DNA from: an uncultured Methylobacillus sp.
GTDB taxonomy: Bacteria > Pseudomonadota > Gammaproteobacteria > Burkholderiales > Methylophilaceae
Length of the DNA stretch: 64,000 nucleotides
Direction of reading: 5' to 3'
NCBI GenBank assembly: GCA_946478865.1
Contig: CAMLDO010000002.1
Span: forward strand, 197,732 to 261,731
Shown here: piece by piece, positions 37,213-47,997 of the stretch
Layout of the letters: each line of letters opens with the position of its first letter
Numbering within the stretch: position 1 is the stretch's first letter
Translations under genes and position numbers: made by a program
The notes under the pieces: model-generated
Told to the model about the DNA's origin: nothing
Seen by the model: the letters and a program-made list of their open reading frames with translations, nothing else
Database searches by the model: none

Positions 37213-38129
37213 GGGTTCTCCTGTCGGGCCGCACGCGTTACATCGCGGGCCACACCTTCACGCGCAGCGATCACCTGCGCCACCTTGTTCCAGTCGATAT
37301 AGGAATCGACGTGGGCAGTAGCAGCCAGTTCCTTGATTAGCCCATTCGCATCAATACCTTGGCGGTAGATGTCGCGATGTGCTTCCAGATAGATCTTGTT
37401 ATCGGGCGCGCGATACAGCAGCACCGGCTGGTAGATGATGGAGCCGGTATCACCCTTGTTTGTTGTTGCGAACATTTCTGCGGCGTCATCGGGGTGCAAG
37501 CGTATGCATCCGTGACTCTGGAAATGGTAGATACTTTCGGGCGCAATCGTGCCATGAATGCCGAGACCGGGCAAGCTCAAGCCCATCCAGTAACGGCCCA
37601 GAGGGTTGTCCGGACCGGGCGGCACCTCGCTGCGCACCTCCTCCCCCAGCAATTCCATTTCCTTCTGGATCGAGGGCGGAACAAACCACGTCTTGCCCTC
37701 CTTCTTGCTGGTAATTTTGAAATCGCCGCGGTCCGTCGGCCAGTCGCGCCGCCCCATTCCCACCGGATAGGCTTTATCCACCTTGCCTTCACGCAAACGG
37801 AACAGCATGCGTTGCGGAGCGTTGATGATAATGCCATCGGCATGACCTGCGGGAACGATGTGTCGATTGTCGAGCCGCAATTCCCGACCGATCTTGAGCG
37901 GTCTGGCCGGATCCAACCCGTTCTCGCGCAGGAGCACATCAGGCTCCACGCCGTAGCGTGCGCCGATTTTCCCCAGGGTGTCGCCCGCCTTGATTCTGTA
38001 GGTATAGACCCCGCCGGTCATCGCCACTCCCGGCAGCGCCTCGGCCAATGCCGCCGCGCTCCAGGCCAGAAATACCGTCAGCAAAAGATACCGCATTTGG
38101 GTTATTGATGAGAATAAAAGTTTCTTCAT
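37209..38129 (-). CDS. L,D-transpeptidase (YkuD) with LysM domain
   Basis: This protein of about 306 residues has an N-terminal signal peptide, a LysM peptidoglycan-binding motif (YTYRIKAGDTLGKIGARYGV in the early part), and a YkuD domain with the catalytic triad pattern GIHGT, then SHGCIRLHPDDA with the nucleophilic Cys. Such enzymes form 3-3 crosslinks or attach lipoprotein to peptidoglycan; resistance to beta-lactams varies. The start is uncertain: ATG at 38129 (MKKLLFSS) is chosen; 38096 (MRYLLLT) also gives a good signal peptide and neither has a clear ribosome site. It is coupled to the DUF882 gene. Confidence 0.85.
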   Translation of the reverse strand: MKKLLFSSITQMRYLLLTVFLAWSAAALAEALPGVAMTGGVYTYRIKAGDTLGKIGARYGVEPDVLLRENGLDPARPLKIGRELRLDNRHIVPAGHADGIIINAPQRMLFRLREGKVDKAYPVGMGRRDWPTDRGDFKITSKKEGKTWFVPPSIQKEMELLGEEVRSEVPPGPDNPLGRYWMGLSLPGLGIHGTIAPESIYHFQSHGCIRLHPDDAAEMFATTNKGDTGSIIYQPVLLYRAPDNKIYLEAHRDIYRQGIDANGLIKELAATAHVDSYIDWNKVAQVIAAREGVARDVTRAARQENP

Positions 38130-38186
38130 AATCAACGCAGTTTCAGCCACACCCATCAACAGCCAATAAAAACAGGGAGAAGCATT

Positions 38187-38381
38187 ATGGTTAGAGAGGT
38201 TGAACGTTCAATCGCAGCATTTCTCGGCACCCTGCCGGAACAGGTCAGGATGTGGGATGCCAAGCTGGTATCGGCGATGGTGCAACACCCCAGCCACTTC
38301 GAAGCCTTCAAGGCAGGAAATGATCTCGACAAATGGCTGATTTACATGTCACTCCGAACGCGCGTACTGCAGGCGGGATAA
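38187..38381 (+). CDS. Small protein of unknown function, 64 residues
   Basis: This small protein starts MVREVERSIAAFLG and has a mixed hydrophobic/charged composition without membrane segments or a signal peptide. GGGAG lies 8 bases before the ATG, a good ribosome site. It diverges from the L,D-transpeptidase and its stop abuts the stop of the YhcH gene with no gap. I recognise no family. It could be a real small gene of cell-specific use; confidence rests on the ribosome site and codon pattern. Confidence 0.5.
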   Translation: MVREVERSIAAFLGTLPEQVRMWDAKLVSAMVQHPSHFEAFKAGNDLDKWLIYMSLRTRVLQAG

Positions 38382-38831
38382 CTAGCCGACCGCAATCTTC
38401 ATCACCACCTTGCGAATAGGCCCCGCGCCCACCAGCGGCGCGTGGGCATCTTCCGGGAAGAACACGCAGAAAGCACCTGGCGGCACGACCACCCATGCAG
38501 CAGGCGGATCACGGAAGAACGCAATGTCGCGTTTGTCACTATATTCGGCAGCTGGTTCCCGACAGTCGCACAATGGCTTCCAGCCCATCTCGTCCAGGCC
38601 CTGCAGCACGAACTGGATATCGATGTATTTGCGATGACACTCCAGTTGCGCCTCCTCACGAGTGCGCGCCTCAGCTTCCTCGACGATGGCAAACAGGGAT
38701 TCGCCTTCAAGCGGATAGCGGCCGGGCGTCATCGTGGCAAAATCGGTGTCGCGCAAAAAGACGAAGGCACGTTCGAACAGCGGATGCAGGCTGGCGTAGC
38801 GGTCGGCATTGGCGAGTACGTCGAAAATCAT
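38382..38831 (-). CDS. YhcH/YjgK/YiaL family protein
   Basis: This 149-residue protein belongs to the YhcH/YjgK/YiaL (DUF386) family, a cupin-type barrel that includes EbgC, with pattern AQLECHRKYIDIQFVLQG and late FFPEDAHAPLVG carrying likely metal-binding His and Glu. Family members are linked to sialic acid or sugar anomer handling; no sialic acid genes are present here, so the substrate is unknown. It overlaps the aminopeptidase stop by 4 bases and so is the second gene of a two-gene minus operon. Confidence 0.88.
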   Translation of the reverse strand: MIFDVLANADRYASLHPLFERAFVFLRDTDFATMTPGRYPLEGESLFAIVEEAEARTREEAQLECHRKYIDIQFVLQGLDEMGWKPLCDCREPAAEYSDKRDIAFFRDPPAAWVVVPPGAFCVFFPEDAHAPLVGAGPIRKVVMKIAVG

Positions 38832-40285
38832 TTTGAATCGGCGCTCAGGTTTTGCAGCAACTGGAGCCCGAAGCCTACGCCAAAACCGGTGGTATCGCTC
38901 GCCACCGCGCCCAACCCGCCCTTGTGATTGACCGCAGCAAGGTCCACATGCAGCCAGGGCACGTCGTTCTCGATGAATTTCGCGAGGAAACGCGCCGCGA
39001 GAATATGGTCAGCTTCGCCATCCAGCGTGCACTGTTTCACGTCGGCGACCTTGCTTTCCAGTTCGGACTCGTAATCCTCGTCGAAGGGGAAGGCGCACAC
39101 GCGCTCGCCCGCCTCCTTGCCCACGCCCACCGCCTTGCACAGCAGCTCCGGGCGGTTGCCGAGCACGCCGCTGTAACGCGTGCCGACCGCGGTGACCATG
39201 CTGCCAGTCAACGTCGCGAAATCCATCATGAAATCCGGCTTCGCGCGCGATGCGAGCGTGAGCGTGTCGGCGAGCACCATGCGTCCTTCGGCATCGGTAT
39301 GGATGATCTCGATAGTCGTGCCATTGAGCGCGGTTACCACATCGTTCTGCTTGTAGGCCTTGGGGCTGATGTGGTTCTGCGCCAGCGCAAGCCACACGTC
39401 GATCTTTACTTGCAATTTCAACCGCGTCGCCGCAAGCAAAATACCTAGCGCGACGGCGGAACCGTTCATGTCCTCGTGCATGCCGTGCATGTAGCGCGCC
39501 GGCTTGAGGTTATGCCCGCCGGTGTCGAAGCAAATCCCCTTGCCCACCAGCGCGTAGGATTTCTTCGCCTTCTTCGGCGCATAAGTAAGGTGCACGATGG
39601 CAGCATCGTCGATTTCCGAGCCCTGCGCCACAGCGACGAAAGCACCCGCGCCGAGCTTGCGCAGCTTCTTCATGTCGTATTCTTCATGCGTCCAGCCATG
39701 CTCGCCAGCCAGAGCCTTGATCCGGTCGCGATACAGGCCGGGTGTGAGATCGTTGGGCGGCAGCGTAGTGAGGTTGCGCGTGAGCGTGTTGCCCTCGGCC
39801 AGCGCTTCGGCAGCGGAAACATCACCCGCATAACCAAACAGCGCAATCTTCTGGAGCGCGCGGCGCTCATCCTTTTTCTTGCGCACGGGCAGATGTGCGC
39901 CATTCACCGATGCGACATAAACCGCTGCGCGTGCCGCGGTTTCCCGCTGCGCGTCATTGCCGTAAACGGCAATCGCAAGCTGCTCGGGCTGCTCTTCCAG
40001 CAGCGCGCCCACTGCCTTGCGCAAGGCAGTATGGCGCTCGAATGTCGAATGCTCGTCCTTGAGCACCACCCAGGCCGCGACCGCACCATTGGGCAGGTCC
40101 GCCACCAGCGGGCTTTTGCCGAGATCCTCGTATTTTTCCTTGCGGCGCTTCAGCTTGGCGTCCAGCGTTTCGGCAAACGGAAGCGCGTCCGGGCGCTGCG
40201 CAGGCAGCACGAACAACAGATGCGTCGCCTTGCCCAAGACTTTCTCTGTAACCGTTTTTCCGTTTAAAACCACACTGGGAAGCAT
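38828..40285 (-). CDS. M17 family leucyl aminopeptidase
   Basis: This 485-residue protein is a dinuclear zinc/manganese aminopeptidase that removes N-terminal residues from peptides in the cytoplasm. The M17 metal site is recognised from VGKGICFDTGG, MHEDMNG, HTDAEGRMVLAD and the C-terminal GFGVGFG. Compared with PepA (KYDMGGAA) the ligand helix reads HEDMNGSA, and NTDAEGRL is HTDAEGRM, so it is a diverged subfamily and PepA is not assumed. AAAGGA lies upstream of the ATG. It diverges from aceE over 183 bases. Confidence 0.9.
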   Translation of the reverse strand: MLPSVVLNGKTVTEKVLGKATHLLFVLPAQRPDALPFAETLDAKLKRRKEKYEDLGKSPLVADLPNGAVAAWVVLKDEHSTFERHTALRKAVGALLEEQPEQLAIAVYGNDAQRETAARAAVYVASVNGAHLPVRKKKDERRALQKIALFGYAGDVSAAEALAEGNTLTRNLTTLPPNDLTPGLYRDRIKALAGEHGWTHEEYDMKKLRKLGAGAFVAVAQGSEIDDAAIVHLTYAPKKAKKSYALVGKGICFDTGGHNLKPARYMHGMHEDMNGSAVALGILLAATRLKLQVKIDVWLALAQNHISPKAYKQNDVVTALNGTTIEIIHTDAEGRMVLADTLTLASRAKPDFMMDFATLTGSMVTAVGTRYSGVLGNRPELLCKAVGVGKEAGERVCAFPFDEDYESELESKVADVKQCTLDGEADHILAARFLAKFIENDVPWLHVDLAAVNHKGGLGAVASDTTGFGVGFGLQLLQNLSADSK

Positions 40286-40362
40286 TGCCTGTCCTTTCTA
40301 TAACCTTATGTTTTGACAGGATTTAAGGGTTAGACCAGCCTCCCTCCACCCTGTCTTTAAAC

Positions 40363-40379
40363 TTGACCTAAACAGTCAA
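40363..40379. promoter_or_regulatory. Inverted repeat in the aceE promoter region
   Basis: TTGAC (40363-40367) and GTCAA (40375-40379) are perfect inverted repeats with a 7-base spacer. TTGACC also resembles a -35 box about 100 bases before aceE; 17 bases later the sequence is GAAGAT, a weak -10. The arrangement could be an operator over the promoter, possibly for a regulator of pyruvate dehydrogenase. No known site is recognised and the call is tentative. Confidence 0.32.
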
Positions 40380-40468
40380 AATAGCGAAGATAGCGGCTTT
40401 TATGTTCAGCAAATCCAGCCGTATTCGCTTGTAAATTATAGCGATGCGAGCCCCAGGAGAGAATTTAG

Positions 40469-43126
40469 ATGACCAATCCCACCCCCGACATCGACCCGCA
40501 GGAAACGCAGGAATGGCTTGATGCCATCGACGCGGTGCTGGAACAGGAGGGAACCGAACGTGCGCACTTTCTGCTGGAACAGCTGATCGACAAGGCGCGT
40601 CGTTCCGGCGCCTATCTGCCGTACAACGCGACGACCGCCTACCTCAACACCATTCCCGTGCACCTGCAGGAAAAGCTGCCGGGCGACCCCGCGATGGAGC
40701 GCCGCATCCGCGCGCTGATCCGCTGGAACGCGATCGTTACAGTGATGCGCGCCAATGAGAAATCGCCGGGCGTGGGCGGCCACATCGCGAGCTTCCAGTC
40801 CGCAGCGACGCTGTATGACGTGGGCTTCAACCACTTTTTCCGTGCCGCCAACGACAAGTTCGGCGGCGACCTGGTCATGTTCCAGGGCCACTCTTCGCCA
40901 GGCATCTATGCCCGCGCCTTCATCGAAGGCCGCCTGACCGAAGAGCAGATGGAGAATTTCCGCCAGGAAACCGGCGGCAACGGCCTGCCCTCCTACCCGC
41001 ACCCGTGGCTGATGCCGGACTTCTGGCAATTCCCCACCGTGTCCATGGGCCTGGGTCCGTTGCAAGGTATTTACACCGCGCGCTTCCTCAAATACCTGCA
41101 CGACCGCGGCATCGCCGACACCAGCGACCGCAAGGTGTGGGTGTTCTGCGGCGACGGCGAAATGGACGAGCCGGAATCGCTGGGCGCGATCTCGCTCGCC
41201 GCACGCGAAAAGCTGGACAACCTGATCTTCGTCATCAACTGCAACCTGCAGCGTCTGGACGGCCCGGTGCGCGGCAATGGCAAGATCATTCAGGAACTGG
41301 AAGCCGATTTCCGCGGCGCCGGCTGGAATGTGCTCAAGGTGATCTGGGGTTCCTACTGGGATCCGCTGCTCGCGATGGACAAGGACGGCCTGCTCAAGCA
41401 GCGCATGGAAGAAGCCGTCGACGGCGAATACCAGAACTTCAAGGCCAAGGGTGGCGCGTATACCCGCGAGCACTTCTTCGGCAAGTATCCTGAGCTCAAG
41501 GAAATGGTCGCGGCCATGTCCGATGCGGACATCTGGCGCCTCAACCGCGGCGGCCACGACCCGCACAAGGTGTATGCCGCCTATGCAGCCGCGTCCAAGC
41601 ACGTCGGTCAGCCGACCGTGATCCTGGCCAAGACCGTCAAGGGCTACGGCATGGGCGCCGCCGGCGAAGCGCAGAACCCGACCCACCAGCAGAAGGGCCT
41701 GGACGTCGATTCGCTCAAGGCCTTCCGCGACCGTTTCGATATTCCGATTGCCGACGCCGAACTGGAAAAGCTGCCGTTCTACCGCCCGGCCGAAGACAGT
41801 CCGGAAATGCAATACCTGCGCGAGCGCCGCGCTACACTGGGCGGCTATGTGCCGGCCCGTCGCCGCAAGGGCAATGAGCTCACTACGCCAGAGTTGTCCG
41901 CATTCGACAACATGCTGGGCACCACCGGTGACCGCGAGATTTCGACCACGATGGCCTTCGTGCGCATCCTGTCCACGCTGGTCAAGGACAAGAACATCGG
42001 CAAGTACGTCGTGCCCATCGTCCCCGACGAAGCGCGTACCTTCGGCATGGAAGGCATGTTCCGCCAGTTGGGCATCTACTCGTCTGTCGGCCAGCTCTAC
42101 GAGCCGGTCGACTCCGACCAGGTGATGTTCTACAAGGAATCCAAGACCGGCCAGATTCTGGAGGAAGGCATCAACGAAGCCGGTGCGTTCTCGTCCTGGC
42201 TCGCCGCCGCGACCTCCTACAGCGTCACCGGCGTACAGATGATTCCGTTCTACATCTACTACTCGATGTTCGGCTTCCAGCGTATCGGCGACCTCGCCTG
42301 GGCCGCTGGCGACAGCCGTGCGCGCGGCTTCCTGCTGGGCGCAACCGCCGGCCGCACCACATTGAACGGTGAAGGCCTGCAGCACGAGGACGGCCACAGC
42401 CACATCCTGTCGGGCACCATTCCCAACTGCGTGTCCTACGACCCGACTTTCCATTACGAGTTGGCGGTGATCGTGCAGGACGGCCTGCGCCGCATGGTGC
42501 AGAACCAGGAAGACGTGTTCTACTACCTCACGCTCATGAACGAGAACTACACCCACCCCGACATGCCCAAGGGTGTCGAGGAAGGCATCATCAAGGGCCT
42601 GTATTCGTTCAGCAAATCCAAGGCCAAGGGCCCCAAGGTCCAGCTCATGGGCAGCGGCGTGATCCTGCGCGAAGTCATCGCAGCCGCCGAGCTGCTGGAG
42701 AAGGATTGGGGCGTATCCGCCGATGTGTGGAGCGCCACCAGCTTCAACGAACTGCGCCGCGATGGTCTCGATGCGCACCGCTGGAACCTGCTGCATCCGG
42801 AAGACAAGCCGCGCGAAAGCCATGTCGAGCAGTGCTTCAAGAAGGCTGAAGGCCCGGTCATCGCTTCGACCGACTACATGAAGTCGTTCGCCGACCAGAT
42901 CCGCGCCTTCGTGCCGCAACGCTTCGTCACGCTGGGCACGGACGGTTTCGGCCGCTCGGACAGCCGTGAAGCGCTGCGCAAGCACTTCGAGGTGGATCGC
43001 CACTACGTGGTGCTGGCCGCACTCAAGGCGCTTGCCGACGAAGGCAAGCTGCCGGCGTCCAAGGCTGCGGAAGCGATCAAGAAATACGGCATCGACATTA
43101 ACAAGCCGAACCCGTTGACGGTTTGA
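40469..43126 (+). CDS. aceE: Pyruvate dehydrogenase E1 (AceE)
   Basis: AceE (885 residues) is the thiamine-diphosphate-dependent homodimeric E1 of the pyruvate dehydrogenase complex; it decarboxylates pyruvate and loads acetyl onto the lipoyl domains of AceF. The ThDP/Mg site is GDGEMDEPESLGAI (fold pattern GDGxM..) with NCNLQRLDGPVRGN. Later are PEVEEAG-type regions such as DEARTFGMEGMFRQ and IPFYIYYSMFGFQR, and the length is that of the family. AGGAGAG lies upstream of the ATG. It is the first gene of aceE-aceF-lpdA. Confidence 0.97.
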   Translation: MTNPTPDIDPQETQEWLDAIDAVLEQEGTERAHFLLEQLIDKARRSGAYLPYNATTAYLNTIPVHLQEKLPGDPAMERRIRALIRWNAIVTVMRANEKSPGVGGHIASFQSAATLYDVGFNHFFRAANDKFGGDLVMFQGHSSPGIYARAFIEGRLTEEQMENFRQETGGNGLPSYPHPWLMPDFWQFPTVSMGLGPLQGIYTARFLKYLHDRGIADTSDRKVWVFCGDGEMDEPESLGAISLAAREKLDNLIFVINCNLQRLDGPVRGNGKIIQELEADFRGAGWNVLKVIWGSYWDPLLAMDKDGLLKQRMEEAVDGEYQNFKAKGGAYTREHFFGKYPELKEMVAAMSDADIWRLNRGGHDPHKVYAAYAAASKHVGQPTVILAKTVKGYGMGAAGEAQNPTHQQKGLDVDSLKAFRDRFDIPIADAELEKLPFYRPAEDSPEMQYLRERRATLGGYVPARRRKGNELTTPELSAFDNMLGTTGDREISTTMAFVRILSTLVKDKNIGKYVVPIVPDEARTFGMEGMFRQLGIYSSVGQLYEPVDSDQVMFYKESKTGQILEEGINEAGAFSSWLAAATSYSVTGVQMIPFYIYYSMFGFQRIGDLAWAAGDSRARGFLLGATAGRTTLNGEGLQHEDGHSHILSGTIPNCVSYDPTFHYELAVIVQDGLRRMVQNQEDVFYYLTLMNENYTHPDMPKGVEEGIIKGLYSFSKSKAKGPKVQLMGSGVILREVIAAAELLEKDWGVSADVWSATSFNELRRDGLDAHRWNLLHPEDKPRESHVEQCFKKAEGPVIASTDYMKSFADQIRAFVPQRFVTLGTDGFGRSDSREALRKHFEVDRHYVVLAALKALADEGKLPASKAAEAIKKYGIDINKPNPLTV

Positions 43127-43178
43127 GCCGCCAAGCCGCCATTAAAGAGCGGCTCGACTAAAAAGTTAAGGGAACACT

Positions 43179-44525
43179 ATGAGCCAAACCATTGAAGTGA
43201 AAGTGCCCGACATCGGCAATTTCGATTCCGTCGATGTCATCGAGGTGCATATCAAGGCGGGAGACACCGTCAGTCAGGACGATTCACTGATCACGCTGGA
43301 ATCCGACAAGGCGTCGATGGATATCCCCTCGCCTGTCTCCGGCACGGTCAAGGAAGTAAAGATCAAGGTCGGTGACAAGGTTGCGCAAGGTGTACTGATC
43401 GCCCTGGTGGATGCCGAAGCCGGCGCTGCCGCGGCCCCGGCTGAAGCGCCCAAGGCCGCCGAGCCCGTTCCGGCTCCGCCGCAGGTGAACAAGGTCGCCA
43501 ACGTCGAAGTGCCGCCGCCCTCGCGCGAGGTACCCGAAGTGCCCAAGCCCATCCAGCCGCAAGCCACGCCGAATCCGGTGGCCGCACGCGCCGAATTCGC
43601 ACCCGGCAAGAATCCGCACGCGAGCCCGTCCGTCCGCAAGTTCGCCCGCGAACTCGGCGCGGACTTGGCGCGCGTTACCGGCAGCGGCCCCAAAGGCCGT
43701 ATCAGCAAGGAAGACGTCACCGCCTGGATCAAGAACGAGCTGACCAAGCCGCGCACCGAAGCTGCTGCGGGCGGCCCGGGCCTGTCCGTGCTCGCCATGC
43801 CCAATATCGACTTCACCCAGTTCGGCGAGATCGAAAACCAGCCGCTGCCGCGCATCAAGAAGATTTCCGGGGCCAACCTTCACCGCAACTGGGTCACCGC
43901 GCCGCACGTCACGCAATTCGACGCGGCCGACATTACCGACCTGGAAGACTTCCGCAAGTCCATGCAGGACGAAGCGGCCAAGCGCGGCGTCAAGCTGACC
44001 ATGCTGGCCTTCCTCATGAAGGCGGTGGTCAACGCGTTGCGTGCCTACCCCAACTTCAATGCTTCGCTTTCCGCCGACGGCAGCGAGCTCATCCTCAAGA
44101 AGTATTTCCACATCGGCTTCGCCTGCGATACGCCGGACGGCCTGGTCGTCCCGGTGATCCGCGACGTGAACCAGAAGGACGTACTGGATATCGCGCGCGA
44201 GCTCGGCGAACTGTCCGCCAAGGCCCGCGAGCGCAAGCTCAAGGTCGAGGAAATGCAGGGCGGCTGCTTCACGATTTCCAGCCTGGGCGGCATTGGCGGC
44301 ACCTCGTTCACGCCTATCATCAACTGCCCGGAAGTGGCGATTCTCGGCGTTTCCCGCTCCAGCATCGAGCCGGTGTGGGACGCCAAGAGCAAGAGCTTCG
44401 AGCCGCGCCTGATGCTGCCGCTGTCACTGTCTTACGACCATCGCGTCATCGACGGCGCCGACGGCGCGCGCTTCACCAGCCACCTGCGCGTCATGCTGTC
44501 CGACGTGCGCCGCCTGCTGCTCTAA
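43179..44525 (+). CDS. aceF: Dihydrolipoamide acetyltransferase (AceF)
   Basis: AceF (448 residues) is the E2 core that transfers acetyl from lipoamide to CoA. It has one N-terminal lipoyl domain with lipoylated Lys44 (ESDKASMD), an Ala/Pro-rich linker, a peripheral-subunit-binding domain (ASPSVRKFARELGADLA), and a catalytic domain with DHRVIDGADGAR containing the active-site His. E. coli has three lipoyl domains; a single one is common in other groups. The gene is 52 bases after aceE. Its lipoyl domain is very similar to that at the start of lpdA. Confidence 0.96.
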   Translation: MSQTIEVKVPDIGNFDSVDVIEVHIKAGDTVSQDDSLITLESDKASMDIPSPVSGTVKEVKIKVGDKVAQGVLIALVDAEAGAAAAPAEAPKAAEPVPAPPQVNKVANVEVPPPSREVPEVPKPIQPQATPNPVAARAEFAPGKNPHASPSVRKFARELGADLARVTGSGPKGRISKEDVTAWIKNELTKPRTEAAAGGPGLSVLAMPNIDFTQFGEIENQPLPRIKKISGANLHRNWVTAPHVTQFDAADITDLEDFRKSMQDEAAKRGVKLTMLAFLMKAVVNALRAYPNFNASLSADGSELILKKYFHIGFACDTPDGLVVPVIRDVNQKDVLDIARELGELSAKARERKLKVEEMQGGCFTISSLGGIGGTSFTPIINCPEVAILGVSRSSIEPVWDAKSKSFEPRLMLPLSLSYDHRVIDGADGARFTSHLRVMLSDVRRLLL

Positions 44526-44604
44526 TTGATCAGAACAGCCAGGGGCTGGGACCGCCGGGAGATAACGGTGCGCCCAGCCCGCTGGCGATGAAAACGAGGT
44601 TTTT

Positions 44605-46362
<1,758 letters not shown>

Positions 46363-46385
46363 GCAGCTCGACTGTGCGATCCAAG

Positions 46386-46412
46386 AAAAACGGCGCGTAT
46401 CGCGCCGTTTTT
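46386..46412 (+). terminator. Terminator of the aceE-aceF-lpdA operon
   Basis: CGGCGCG (46391-46397) and CGCGCCG (46401-46407) form a stem with a three-base loop, preceded by AAAAA and followed by TTTTT. It is a textbook intrinsic terminator 24 bases after the lpdA stop. Confidence 0.9.
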
Positions 46413-46449
46413 CATTCTCCCGACCTTCTCGTTGTGCTAAATTCGCCGC

Positions 46450-47820
46450 ATGAATTCTTCCGCTCTGCTTTCCTCTCTGCAATCGCAATTCCCTGCTGAC
46501 CGTTTGTTCACCGACCTGGTCGATTGCTATGCTTACAGCTACGACAATTCGCGCAACTTCAAGCCACCCATTGCGGTGGTGTTTCCGCTGACTACTGAAG
46601 AAGTACAGACCGTCGTGCGTCTTTGCAACGAGCACAAGGTGCCGCTGGTTCCCCGTGGGCGCGGCACGGGCACCGCAGGCGGCAGCGTGCCGGAACAGGG
46701 CGGCGTGGCGTTGTCGCTGGAGCGCATGAACCGCATCCTGTCGATCGACCCCGACAATCGCATGGCGATCATCGAGCCGGGCGTGCTCAACCAGGAATTA
46801 CAGGATGCGATCCGCCCCAAGGGCTTCTTCTGGCCGCCGGACCCGTCCAGCGCGCCCTATTGCTCCGTCGGCGGCAATCTCGCCACCTGCGCGGCCGGGC
46901 CTCATGCAGTCAAGTATGGTGTTGCACGCGATCACGTGCTGGGATTGAAGGCCGTCACAGGCAAGGGCGAGCTCATCAAGACCGGCTGCTACACCACCAA
47001 GGGTGTGGTCGGCTATGATCTAACGCGGCTTATCGTCGGCTCCGAAGGCACGCTCGCGGTCATCGTCGAAGCGACGCTCAAGCTCACGCCGCTGCCGCGT
47101 GCAACGGGCGGGCTTACAGCACAGTTCAAGGACACCGTGAGCTGCGCGCATGCGATCGCAGCCATCATGGCGCAGCCGTTCGTGCCCTCCGCGCTGGAAT
47201 TCCTCGACAACAACGCGCTCAACCTCATTCGCAACCGCCATCCGGGCATGCTGCCGGAGGAAATGCGTGCCCTGCTCATGATCGAGGTGGACGGTTCGGA
47301 GAGCGAAATTGCCGAGGCTTCGGAAGCCATCCTCCAGGCTTGCCAGGTGGAGGGGCTCATCGAGGCCAAGCTGGCGCATGACACCAAGTCGTTGTGGGCC
47401 GCGCGCAAGGCGCTGTCCCCTTTGTTACGCGACGTGGCGCCCAAGAAAATCAACGAGGACGTGGCTGTACCGGTATCGCGCCTGCCCGAGTTGCTGGGCG
47501 GCATTGAGGCGCTGGCGTCGCGCTACGACATTGCCAACGTGAATTTCGGTCACGCCGGCAACGGCAACATCCACGTCAATCTGCTGGTCGACCCGGGGAA
47601 TCCGGACGAGATGGAGCGGGCCGAAGCCTGTCTGGACGAGGTGTTCTCGCTCGTGCTGTCGCTCGACGGCACGCTCTCGGGCGAGCACGGCGTCGGCATG
47701 GCGAAGCGTCCCTTCGTACCACGCGAGATCGATCCCACGACCATCGCGGTCATGAAATCGGTCAAGCAGGCATTCGATCCCGCGAATATCCTGAATCCGG
47801 GGAAGCTGTTCCCCGGATAG
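46450..47820 (+). CDS. FAD-linked oxidase, GlcD/D-lactate dehydrogenase-like
   Basis: This 456-residue flavoenzyme has the PCMH-type FAD-binding domain (VPRGRGTGTAGGSVPEQGGV, then IIEPGVLNQELQ and CSVGGNLATCA) and a C-terminal cap with NFGHAGNGNIHVNLLVD and GEHGVGMAKR. It oxidises a 2-hydroxyacid such as glycolate or D-lactate and passes electrons to the membrane chain or a partner. The absence of glcE or glcF beside it leaves the substrate open; a stand-alone D-lactate dehydrogenase would fit next to pyruvate dehydrogenase. Confidence 0.87.
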   Translation: MNSSALLSSLQSQFPADRLFTDLVDCYAYSYDNSRNFKPPIAVVFPLTTEEVQTVVRLCNEHKVPLVPRGRGTGTAGGSVPEQGGVALSLERMNRILSIDPDNRMAIIEPGVLNQELQDAIRPKGFFWPPDPSSAPYCSVGGNLATCAAGPHAVKYGVARDHVLGLKAVTGKGELIKTGCYTTKGVVGYDLTRLIVGSEGTLAVIVEATLKLTPLPRATGGLTAQFKDTVSCAHAIAAIMAQPFVPSALEFLDNNALNLIRNRHPGMLPEEMRALLMIEVDGSESEIAEASEAILQACQVEGLIEAKLAHDTKSLWAARKALSPLLRDVAPKKINEDVAVPVSRLPELLGGIEALASRYDIANVNFGHAGNGNIHVNLLVDPGNPDEMERAEACLDEVFSLVLSLDGTLSGEHGVGMAKRPFVPREIDPTTIAVMKSVKQAFDPANILNPGKLFPG

Positions 47821-47824
47821 TCGG

Positions 47825-47944
47825 TTAATGGGCGGTCAGCTGCTTTCTGCGGCTACGCCCAGATACGCGGTCTATCATGCGCTTGGCCACGACGACGGCG
47901 GCGGCAAACGCGACCTGCTTCACTACGGTTCTCATCAGTCCCAT
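47825..47944 (-). CDS. Small 39-residue protein with one hydrophobic stretch
   Basis: This small protein reads MGLMRTVVKQVAFAAAVVVAK then RMIDRVSGRSRRKQLTAH (given in two parts). It has a short hydrophobic segment (about 9-21) and a basic C-terminal tail, as in single-pass or amphipathic inner-membrane microproteins. AAAGGAG is 5 bases before this ATG; an ATG 3 bases further upstream is too close. The stop is 4 bases from the oxidase stop on the other strand. No family is recognised. It is supported by its ribosome site and codon use only. Confidence 0.5.
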   Translation of the reverse strand: MGLMRTVVKQVAFAAAVVVAKRMIDRVSGRSRRKQLTAH

Positions 47945-47997
47945 CATTTCTCCTTTCAGGCTGAGCCCAGGTTCCCAGGCGATTAGTTCATAGGTGA

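Noticed and set aside
40436..43003. An 855-residue open frame on the minus strand across aceE
   Set aside because: It is the antisense of AceE. Long antisense frames are expected here because stop codons are rare opposite highly biased G+C-rich codons.
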